The notes beneath the pieces are model-generated. The model made no database searches. It worked only from the letters and a program-made list of their open reading frames with translations, and had not been told where the DNA came from. From positions 1-9,711 of the forward strand of contig PLSZ01000406.1 of assembly GCA_003164305.1 (NCBI GenBank): DNA of 9,711 nucleotides. Reading direction: 5' to 3'. The DNA is from Acetobacteraceae bacterium. Lineage in GTDB: Bacteria > Pseudomonadota > Alphaproteobacteria > Acetobacterales > Acetobacteraceae. Every line of letters begins with the position of its first letter. Position 1 is the stretch's first letter. Both the position numbers and the translations under genes were made by a program. Shown here in pieces: positions 1 to 5,938 of the stretch.

Positions 1-1
1 A

Positions 2-256
2 CTCATCGCCGCGTGCGACTGGTCGATTCACGATATCTCTCGGGTGGAACTGGACCGCACGTCGCTCTTGCCGCGGTTCAACATGCCCCTGGAGTTGGGT
101 GCCGATCTCGGTTTGCGCCTGGCGGGTCCACCAGTACAGCGGCGCCGCAAGAGCCTGGTTCTCGATGCGGACGTGCACCGTTATGATAAGACGCTGTCGG
201 ACATACGGCGTATCGGTGGGATTACCGTCACGCTTAGTCGGAGGGTCCCACGGTGA
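2..256 (+). CDS. 3' part of a TIR/deoxyribosyltransferase-like putative nucleotide-binding protein (5' end outside window)
   Basis: An open frame runs from the window edge to a TGA at 254-256, giving 84 visible residues. Inside are SIHDISRVELD (visible residues 8-18), LPRFNMPLELGADLG (23-37) and KSLVLDADVHRY...SDI further on. From memory, this motif order (SIHDxSR, then PRFNMPxELG, then LxLDxxxYR...SDI) occurs in small uncharacterised bacterial proteins with a TIR-like or nucleoside-deoxyribosyltransferase-like fold. No search was possible. Such proteins usually continue beyond the SDI motif, whereas this one stops about 17 residues later in an Arg-rich tail, so its C-terminus may be truncated. 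A GTG at 44 could serve as a start, but the frame and the conserved motif SIHDISR extend upstream of it, so the gene almost certainly begins outside the window. Its last 23 bp overlap the convergent PEP/MazG gene. The catalytic part is not visible, so function is open. Confidence 0.55.
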   Translation, partial: LIAACDWSIHDISRVELDRTSLLPRFNMPLELGADLGLRLAGPPVQRRRKSLVLDADVHRYDKTLSDIRRIGGITVTLSRRVPR

Positions 257-2663
257 GATCAAGTGGAAACTCAAGTTGCTCGGCATTCTTTGCGATAGTT
301 ATGACGATTCTGTCGGTTTTGAGCGTGACATCAAGGCGGGCATTTAGCCGCTCGAACACGAGAGATCGACTCAATCCGCTCTCCATGAAACCAAAGAACG
401 AGAACGGAATCTCGTAGGTGTCATCAGACACCCGCCGGGCAAGAACCTGTGACCGTTGCTCGGTTTTGCGCTTTGCCTTGCCTCTGCCGTAAATGCCCGT
501 TTGCAAGAGTACGATCCCATCATCGAAACCTCCTGCCTTACGCTTCTTCTCGTCGGCGCCCTTGATCACGTTCTCAAGTGGAATGTTCTCCGCGCTAGCG
601 AGCGCCCGCACGACCTCATAGAGATCTGACAGTTCTGCTGCCTTTTCAGTGGCCGTCGCAGCCTGTCGAACCTCCATCGCTTCTTCGATCAGCTTACCGA
701 TCAGAAATCCTTTGATCACCTCGCCCGGCAGCTTCAATGTGGTCTCCGCTTCGCGACGCGCCGCTATGCGGGCAGGGATACGATCTCGGACAAGTTTGCC
801 GAATGAGATATTCCGCCGAACCCGCGAACGTTCTTTTTCGCTGGGCGTGACGACAGTGCAATCCTCGCGTGTGAGTTGGTAGTAAGCATGGGCTAAGGTT
901 GACCCCTGAAGGATGACGGGAACACCGGCGGCTTTCGCCGCCGCGCCGACTGATCTGATGAAGCCCGTGTCACGCATTAAATTCTGTGTCGTGGGACGGA
1001 GCTGGATGGCTTGCCTAAGCCGCGAACCTTGCAAATTGATGAAGGCTTTGAGAGTCTCGGGATCCGAAACTTCAACCGTTTCGTACCTAGTACGATCCCG
1101 GTTTTGCTCGGTGGAGTGGGCCTCGGTCCAATACCAGGGAATGTTGAAGCGGATTCCCTCTTCATCGACACAGCCGACAAACCACATCACGTGGCACGGT
1201 TTCCCCAACTTCTCTGCAATTAACAGAGTTCGCGAGGCGATTTCGATGGCCTCAAGCTGGCTTACGCTTAGAGTTCGCGCCAACTCGTTCTTCACGCGAA
1301 CATACTCCCACTTGCCGGCCTCGAGAGCGATTAGGATGTTAGATTTATATTCAGGATAGTCGGTAGCGGTTTCGGTTGGGACGTGAACTTCCCAGATGTC
1401 GTAAGGGCAATATTGCAACGCGTCGGGCAACCCCCACAGGCTGTTGATATCGACGACCGGGTTGCCGGGTTCAGCTCTGGCCCAAGCGCTGGCCCGGGAG
1501 GGTACGAACCGGTGGGTGACGAACGCGAGATCGTCTAACGACACACCCTGTTCTACAAATGAATTTCTCTGGTCTATGCACCACTCGGCCGCACGTTCAG
1601 GATCGATTCCTTCTGTTCTCGGAAGATTCGGTAGCTTTTCCTTACCCGCCTCAACACTTGTTCTGACCATGATGTTGTCCTGTGCGACGAGAAACCGGAA
1701 GTCCTCGGCCAATCGCCGTTTGACTTCGCCGTTATCCGATCCAACGAGTTCCCTCAATGGCACGAAAAACAAAGTCGGCTTATGCGTCGCTTCGGGTTCC
1801 CAAAGCTCCTCCAGAACCTTGAGCTTGTCCCACTGCTTGATCGCGTCCCCCTCCGCGTGAGCAAGATATGATCCTCTTGCTGCCGCAGGACGCTGGCTGG
1901 GCGATACGCTGATCTGAAACGGATTTATTCCGACGTGATCCTCGTCCTCTTCATCAATCTGGACAAGGTAAAGAGTTTCATGGTCCGCCACCCACTCGCA
2001 ATTTAAGCGTTCCAGCCTGCCCCGCAATAAATAATTGTTCAGCCACGCGGCGACCGAGCCGAACTGACGCTCCCTCGATAAGGAGCGTCTGATTTGAATA
2101 GGCCTTTGCGGTGGTGCAGCCTCATCTCGTTGCGTGTTAAACCTGTTGTGGGAGGTAGACGCACCACTGGTTACACTTAATTCCCATTGGTCGCGTGTCT
2201 TCGAGATGCGTAGAAGATTGCCAAACTCACCCTTTAGGCGCGGTTTGATGTAGCGCTGAATTACGAGCGCGACATCCTTAACTGATGTCGATGCAAGAAC
2301 GCGATCAACTGTATCTTGGAGTCTGTCCACGAAGCCATCGATGCCTGCATCGCAGATGATGCTCTCGTAACTGCCTCGATCCCAAATACTTTCGCTGATG
2401 ACACTCGACCGCACAATGACTTTCCCGGCGTCGCCAGCGAGCGCTTTTACCCGCTCCAAGAATTGCGGGGCCAGCAATGAAAGGCTCCGGCCATTCCGAT
2501 CCCTCGAGAAAACTTCAGCACTAACCAGGACAAAGGGCGGCGTCCATGGCCGCGGCAGGACCAAGAGCATCGCCCCCTTCGGGCCGTACATGTGTCTTGT
2601 GGCGTAGCCATCGGACCATCCCAAAAGAGGAACGTCCTCGGAAAAGAGGAACTGCTCAGTCAT
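234..2663 (-). CDS. PEP-synthase/PPDK N-terminal-like protein fused to a MazG-like NTP pyrophosphohydrolase domain
   Basis: 809 residues with three visible parts. (1) Residues about 25-250 resemble the ATP-grasp PEP/pyruvate-binding domain: YGPKGAMLLVL and PPFVLVSAEVF (26-52) match the family's GxKGAxLxxL...PPGFVxTxxAF, VIVRSSVISES (82-92) matches VRSSxxxED, and LYLVQIDEE lies at 231-239. A second VRTS motif lies at 333-336. No swivelling phosphohistidine domain or C-terminal PEP-binding barrel is recognisable, so normal PEP synthase activity is unlikely. (2) Residues 620-715 are an all-alpha NTP pyrophosphatase: KLVRDRIP (623-630), then E661xxE664, 12 residues, E677xxD680, the Mg-binding pattern of MazG/dimeric dUTPase folds, then KKRKAGGF. 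The motif is intact, so hydrolysis of an NTP or dNTP to the monophosphate is predicted. (3) Residues 720-809 are an unassigned, probably beta-rich tail. The ATG start overlaps the upstream stop as ATGA, indicating coupling. The family assignment is firm for the MazG part and moderate for the N-terminal half; the biological role is unknown. Confidence 0.85.
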   Translation of the reverse strand: MTEQFLFSEDVPLLGWSDGYATRHMYGPKGAMLLVLPRPWTPPFVLVSAEVFSRDRNGRSLSLLAPQFLERVKALAGDAGKVIVRSSVISESIWDRGSYESIICDAGIDGFVDRLQDTVDRVLASTSVKDVALVIQRYIKPRLKGEFGNLLRISKTRDQWELSVTSGASTSHNRFNTQRDEAAPPQRPIQIRRSLSRERQFGSVAAWLNNYLLRGRLERLNCEWVADHETLYLVQIDEEDEDHVGINPFQISVSPSQRPAAARGSYLAHAEGDAIKQWDKLKVLEELWEPEATHKPTLFFVPLRELVGSDNGEVKRRLAEDFRFLVAQDNIMVRTSVEAGKEKLPNLPRTEGIDPERAAEWCIDQRNSFVEQGVSLDDLAFVTHRFVPSRASAWARAEPGNPVVDINSLWGLPDALQYCPYDIWEVHVPTETATDYPEYKSNILIALEAGKWEYVRVKNELARTLSVSQLEAIEIASRTLLIAEKLGKPCHVMWFVGCVDEEGIRFNIPWYWTEAHSTEQNRDRTRYETVEVSDPETLKAFINLQGSRLRQAIQLRPTTQNLMRDTGFIRSVGAAAKAAGVPVILQGSTLAHAYYQLTREDCTVVTPSEKERSRVRRNISFGKLVRDRIPARIAARREAETTLKLPGEVIKGFLIGKLIEEAMEVRQAATATEKAAELSDLYEVVRALASAENIPLENVIKGADEKKRKAGGFDDGIVLLQTGIYGRGKAKRKTEQRSQVLARRVSDDTYEIPFSFFGFMESGLSRSLVFERLNARLDVTLKTDRIVITIAKNAEQLEFPLDLTVGPSD

Positions 2664-2671
2664 TTTTTTTC
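2660..2671 (-). other. Possible -1 frameshift/slippage site (A8 run at the gene overlap)
   Basis: On the minus strand the membrane-protein gene ends GAA AAA AAA TGA, and the last A of the run is also the first base of the ATG of the PEP/MazG gene. The heptamer A AAA AAA is in the zero-frame phase of a classical X XXY YYZ slippery site, and a -1 shift continues exactly into ATG ACT GAG. The product would be a fusion of roughly 1,025 residues. The simpler reading is an ordinary ATGA overlap for translational coupling with an A-rich initiation region. I did not identify a clear downstream stimulatory stem-loop. Confidence 0.3.
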
Positions 2672-3313
2672 GAGAGTGCCAAACACGGCATTGGCAATAT
2701 TCGAGAGCAGGCCACTAACACCATCAGAAAAATACCCGACCAGGAACGCCAGCGCAGCCGAAACCGCCAGAGGACGAGCGTTGTCTGCAGAATGGCCGAC
2801 CATACCAGCATCGAGGAGAGTGAGAACGACGCAGGCATACACGCCACCGATTAGTGGTACGATCAAACGCCATGGCCGACGATCAAGATGCCACTTTCCC
2901 TTTGCTACCGCATGAACAAGCCATTTCAGCGAGAAAGTTGTCCCTCCGACGCAGCCGACCCAATGGACGGCGATAATGTGGAAATTGATCATCAGTGACA
3001 GCGGCACTGCGGCCCCATCCGAACCCGCTACTATGGAGTTCCAAGGGAGCGCTATCCGGGCCGCCTGGCCTGCGAGACACAAGAAGATACCCGCTAACAG
3101 AAGCGAAATCAACAGATAGGCAAGTAACACCTTGCGCTCGAAGGCAATCCCACGACATGCGGCATCGGGATATTTGGACCCCCATTCATACGGCCGCCTA
3201 TCATCGGTATAGCCGTCTACTTGTCGTCCAGGAACGGCAAATGGCGCGGACGGTACTGATTCTGGTTGCGACTGGTCCGCCGAGCCACTGCCGGGAGAAG
3301 GATCACCGTTCAC
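2660..3313 (-). CDS. Four-helix membrane protein of unknown function
   Basis: 217 residues starting at a GTG that overlaps the stop of the HIT gene (GTGA). The first 60 residues are polar and rich in Pro, Ser and Asp. Four hydrophobic segments follow at about 61-82, 103-128, 150-170 and 181-196. A basic, Trp-rich loop between helices 2 and 3 (KGKWHLDRRPWRL, 138-150) is probably cytoplasmic. The C-terminus (YFSDGVSGLLSNIANAVFG, 194-212) looks like an amphipathic helix following the last membrane span. The loop and tail look family-specific, and I recall similar ones in uncharacterised membrane proteins, but I cannot name the family. In the cassette it could be a membrane anchor for its partners or a membrane-acting effector; neither is shown. 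Its last codons are GAA AAA AAA TGA, an A-run that creates a possible frameshift into the next gene. Confidence 0.85.
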   Translation of the reverse strand: MNGDPSPGSGSADQSQPESVPSAPFAVPGRQVDGYTDDRRPYEWGSKYPDAACRGIAFERKVLLAYLLISLLLAGIFLCLAGQAARIALPWNSIVAGSDGAAVPLSLMINFHIIAVHWVGCVGGTTFSLKWLVHAVAKGKWHLDRRPWRLIVPLIGGVYACVVLTLLDAGMVGHSADNARPLAVSAALAFLVGYFSDGVSGLLSNIANAVFGTLEKK

Positions 3314-4104
3314 GGGCCGACGGTCAACGCTCGCTGACGCGGAAAAGTAGCGATAGTCTTTTGCACGTTATGCAGATGTGGATGGTTATTGTAATTCCAT
3401 TGCTCGGGTTTATCCGCTAGCCGAGCAACGATGCGTCTGAAGAACTGCGACCCTGCGCTTTCCACCTGCTCCGCAATCACCGTGCCATTTCGGGAGCCTG
3501 CAATTAGATACGAACTGGCGGCGTCGATTGAGCCGTAAGCATCCGTTGCGAGGCAGCGCCGCCAAGACAGCCCTGACGCTCCCACCACGGACGCAACGAA
3601 CTCCTCGAATGAGAACGGCGGCCTTACCAGAACATGGATGTGAGCATAATCGACCCCGCATCCTACGAGGCTGCCCTTGTCCGAGGGGCCATGCTCAAAC
3701 CAGATCGCTTGTTCTGGCGAAATCTCAAGGCCCTCGAGAACGACGCCAATCAACTCGGCAACGTTCCGGTTTTTGCTGCCGCCCCACTTTCGGAATGTGA
3801 CCGCTGGGCTACGAGGCACCACGAGGAGCCAGTTAGGAAGGATCGACCCAAGCGTGGGCGCAACCACGCACTCGTGCGTCTCGAAGATCGGTTGATTGTA
3901 GCTGGCGCGCTCGCAGTTGTCGTTCGACAGCAGGCTTGCGAATCTGCCACCGTTGGCTGTCCAGGTTTCGATCGCCTTGTTCCCCACTTTTGTCCCCCAT
4001 TCCCTCGACGGCACCAGATTAGCGCATGACCGGTCGGGAAGCGAGATCACCGAAACCCCTTTCAAAGGCCGAACTTTGATCGCGTTTGCGACAAACCCGT
4101 TCAC
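3310..4104 (-). CDS. HIT-superfamily (histidine triad-like) protein with modified triad
   Basis: 264 residues. The HIT-like part runs from about residue 71 (QPIFETHECVVAPTLGSILPNWLLVVPR, the usual 'lxET..f.v.p.lG.l..G..lvvPr' strand pattern) through FEHG (137-140) to the active-site strand GCGVDYAHIHVLV (148-160). The triad HxHxH reads Y153-A-H155-I-H157. The first His is Tyr, while the middle His, the nucleophile in Fhit/Hint proteins, and the last His are kept, so nucleotidyl hydrolase or transferase activity is possible. The C-terminal part (SQFFRRIVA 219-227, W237NY) resembles tails of HIT-like proteins. The GTG at 4104 overlaps the livF stop (GTGA) with a GGAGGG six bases upstream. There is no internal Met codon. 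A GTG at 4050 preceded by AAAGGGG is an alternative start giving 246 residues. The substrate is unknown; the context suggests a nucleotide. Confidence 0.8.
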   Translation of the reverse strand: MNGFVANAIKVRPLKGVSVISLPDRSCANLVPSREWGTKVGNKAIETWTANGGRFASLLSNDNCERASYNQPIFETHECVVAPTLGSILPNWLLVVPRSPAVTFRKWGGSKNRNVAELIGVVLEGLEISPEQAIWFEHGPSDKGSLVGCGVDYAHIHVLVRPPFSFEEFVASVVGASGLSWRRCLATDAYGSIDAASSYLIAGSRNGTVIAEQVESAGSQFFRRIVARLADKPEQWNYNNHPHLHNVQKTIATFPRQRALTVGP

Positions 4105-4832
4105 CCCGCCCCCTCCCTCTCACCCCCCAAATACGCGTCCCGTATCCGCGGATCCCGCGCCAACTCCGCCGCCGGTCCCTGCAAAATAATCCGTCCCGTC
4201 TGCAACACATACGCATAATGCGCGATTCGCAGCGCCAGGCTGGCGTTTTGCTCGACCATGAACACCGTCACGCCGCTGGCGGCCACGGTGCCGACCAGCT
4301 CCAGCACGCGATCCACGTACAGTGGGGACAACCCCATCGTCGGCTCGTCCATGCACAGCAGCCTCGGGCGGCCCATCAACGCCCGAGCCATCGCCACCAT
4401 CTGCTGCTCCCCGCCCGACAGGGTGCCGGCCCGAGCGGTCAGGCGTTCCCGCACCCGAGGGAACAGGTCCAGCATCCGCTCCAGGTCCTCGGCCACCGCG
4501 GCGGCGTCTCGCCGAGCGTAAGCGCCCATCAGCAGGTTTTCCCGGACCGTCATGGCGGGGAACAGGCGCCGCGCTTCCGGCACGCTGCCGACGCCGCGGC
4601 GGATCACGGCCGGCGTGGGCAGGCCGGTGATGTCGGCGCCGTCCAGCAGTACGCGGCCGTTCCGAGGCCGTAATAAGCCCAGGATGACCTTCATGGTGGT
4701 GGATTTGCCGCTGGCGTTGCCTCCCAGCAGGCAGACGATCTGGCCTGGGCGGACCTCGAGGGTCAGGCCGAAATGCACCTGGACCGGGCCGTAGAAGGTG
4801 TCGATGGAGTCGAGGGCCAGGAGCGGGGTCAT
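4101..4832 (-). CDS. livF: Branched-chain amino acid-type ABC transporter ATP-binding protein LivF
   Basis: 243 residues, one of the two ATPases powering a LIV/HAAT uptake transporter at the cytoplasmic face. Walker A is GGNASGKST (37-45), the signature LSGGEQQ (138-144), and Walker B LLCMDEP (158-164). The Q-loop reads VPEARRLFPAMTV (84-96) with Glu instead of Gln, and the switch position reads MVEQNASLAL with Gln instead of His. Both replacements are typical of LivF (E. coli has VPEGRRVF and VEQNA). The start at 4832 (MTPLLALDSID) was chosen because the frame open to 4943 only adds a translation of the intergenic palindrome (MAGLDPAI). No strong Shine-Dalgarno is visible. The stop overlaps the GTG of the HIT gene. 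Substrate specificity within the family (leucine/isoleucine/valine, amides, urea, aromatic acids) cannot be read from the ATPase. Confidence 0.93.
   Translation of the reverse strand: MTPLLALDSIDTFYGPVQVHFGLTLEVRPGQIVCLLGGNASGKSTTMKVILGLLRPRNGRVLLDGADITGLPTPAVIRRGVGSVPEARRLFPAMTVRENLLMGAYARRDAAAVAEDLERMLDLFPRVRERLTARAGTLSGGEQQMVAMARALMGRPRLLCMDEPTMGLSPLYVDRVLELVGTVAASGVTVFMVEQNASLALRIAHYAYVLQTGRIILQGPAAELARDPRIRDAYLGGEREGAG
4111..4118 (-). promoter_or_regulatory. Shine-Dalgarno for the HIT gene, inside the end of livF
   Basis: The minus strand reads GAGGGAGG here, with GGAGGG ending six bases before the GTG at 4104. It lies in the last codons of livF and supports the overlapping start over the internal GTG at 4050, although that one also has a purine-rich AAAGGGG ahead of it. 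Confidence 0.45.
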
Positions 4833-4896
4833 GGGGGCGCGGAGCGTGGGGTTGGCGTGGGGGGTGCCACTGCGACCCACGGGGGTGCGGCGAATG

Positions 4897-4919
4897 ATGG
4901 CCGGGTCGAGCCCGGCCAT
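4897..4919. repeat. Intergenic palindrome between livG and livF
   Basis: Arms ATGGCCGGG and CCCGGCCAT form a perfect 9-bp stem around the loop TCGAG. It belongs to the same family as the hairpins at 5876, 7784, 9373, 9448, 9599 and 9649. Read on the minus strand it encodes the spurious peptide MAGLDPAI. Confidence 0.9.
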
Positions 4920-4954
4920 GACGAAAAAAGCGAGCCCGACCATGACGAAAAAGA
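4907..4954. repeat. Two tandem 24-bp copies beside the palindrome
   Basis: Two consecutive 24-bp units (4907-4930 and 4931-4954) both begin CGAGCCCG, continue with CCATGACG and end in an A-run of six and five A. They differ at one G/A position and in the run. The second unit duplicates the right arm of the palindrome plus its flank, as from slippage or a partial repeat insertion. Confidence 0.75.
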
Positions 4955-4980
4955 CGCGAACGGCGATGAGGAATGCTGGT

Positions 4981-5805
4981 TCACGGCACCGCCTCGCCCA
5001 GGGCGCTGTGGCCGAGATAGGCTTCGATCACGGCGGGGTCGGTGCGCACGGCTTCCGGCGCGCCGGAGGCGATGACGGAGCCGTCGTCCATGGCGATCAC
5101 TCGGTCGGACAGGCGCATGACCAGGTCCAGCTTGTGCTCGATCAGCAGGATGGTCTGACCGGCGGCTTTCAACCCGGCGATGATGTCGGCCATTTCGGCG
5201 GTCTCGGTTTCGTTCATGCCGGCGGTGGGCTCGTCCAGCAGCAGCAGGCGGGGGCGCAGGGCCAAAGCGCGAGCGATCTCCACCCGGCGTCGGTTGGCGT
5301 AGGACAACGAAAACGCCGGCTGATCCAGCCGGGGCGTCAGACGCTCCCCGAACATGGCGACGATCTGCTCGGCTTCCTGGCGCAGGGCGGCTTCCTCGCG
5401 GGCGACGGCGGGCGGGCGCAGCAAGGCGGCGGCGAGTTCGGCCAGCGCCCCCAACCCCGGCAACCGAGGCCGCGCTGCGCGCAACCGGTGATGGGCGCCG
5501 ACCATGACGTTGTCCCGCACCGACATCGTGGCGAACACGCGGCCATGCTGGAAGGTGCGTGCGAGGCCCAGAGCGGCGATGCGTTCGGGGGCGAGGCCGG
5601 CGATGGGGATGCCGTCCAGGGCGATGGAGCCCTCGTCGGGGACATCCTGGCCGCCGATCAGGTTGAACAGGGTGGTTTTGCCGGCGCCGTTGGGGCCGAT
5701 GATGGACAGGAATTCCCCGGCGTGGAGCGTCAGGCTGACGGCGCGGACGGCTCGGACGCCGCCGAAGCTTCGAGAGACATGCTGAAGGTCGAGCAGGGGG
5801 GTCAT
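4981..5805 (-). CDS. livG: Branched-chain amino acid-type ABC transporter ATP-binding protein LivG
   Basis: 274 residues, the second ATPase of the transporter. Walker A is GPNGAGKTT (37-45), the Q-loop lies in ARTFQHGRVFATMSV (82-96), the signature LSYANRRRVEIARAL (167-181), Walker B LLLLDEPTAGMN (187-198), and the switch His is in LLIEHKLDLVM (220-230). LSYGxxRRxEIARAL in place of LSGGQ, and the DEPxAGMN motif, are characteristic of LivG; here the usual Gly of the signature is Ala (LSYAN). A roughly 35-residue Ala/Pro/Arg-rich insertion (about 108-142) matches the longer helical region LivG has relative to LivF. The ATG at 5805 places the first strand normally. The gene lies 133 bp downstream of the permease and 148 bp upstream of livF, both gaps holding palindromes. 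Confidence 0.93.
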   Translation of the reverse strand: MTPLLDLQHVSRSFGGVRAVRAVSLTLHAGEFLSIIGPNGAGKTTLFNLIGGQDVPDEGSIALDGIPIAGLAPERIAALGLARTFQHGRVFATMSVRDNVMVGAHHRLRAARPRLPGLGALAELAAALLRPPAVAREEAALRQEAEQIVAMFGERLTPRLDQPAFSLSYANRRRVEIARALALRPRLLLLDEPTAGMNETETAEMADIIAGLKAAGQTILLIEHKLDLVMRLSDRVIAMDDGSVIASGAPEAVRTDPAVIEAYLGHSALGEAVP

Positions 5806-5875
5806 GGGCGGGCGTTCGGCCCAGGGCGGCGGCCGAACCTGACGCCGTCATCGGGCGATGAGCGCGCGGCGATCG

Positions 5876-5898
5876 ATGGCCCGGTCGAGCCGGGCCAT
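5876..5898. repeat. Intergenic palindrome between livHM and livG
   Basis: Arms ATGGCCCGG and CCGGGCCAT with loop TCGAG form a perfect stem. The 23 bp are identical to the copy at 9649-9671, including the flanking CATGACG. It is the only notable structure in this 133-bp gap. Confidence 0.9.
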
Positions 5899-5938
5899 GA
5901 CGTATACTGAGAGCGGGGCCGCGAGGGGCGGACAGCGG

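Noticed and set aside
913..1860. Plus-strand frames of 138-148 residues inside the PEP/MazG gene
   Set aside because: Antisense shadows without motifs, opposite to a continuous 809-residue frame with recognisable domains.
3367..3384. HPHLHN near the C-terminus of the HIT protein as the triad
   Set aside because: It has HxHxH spacing, but the expected triad position, after FEHG and a Gly-rich turn, is the YAHIH strand at residues 153-157; this one lies in the C-terminal tail.
4833..4943. N-terminal extension of LivF
   Set aside because: It translates the intergenic palindrome (MAGLDPAI) and precedes the normal start of the ABC domain at 4832.
4798..5910. A 370-residue plus-strand frame across livG
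   Set aside because: Gly/Gln/Asp-rich antisense shadow of LivG, which has all ABC motifs in the opposite strand.
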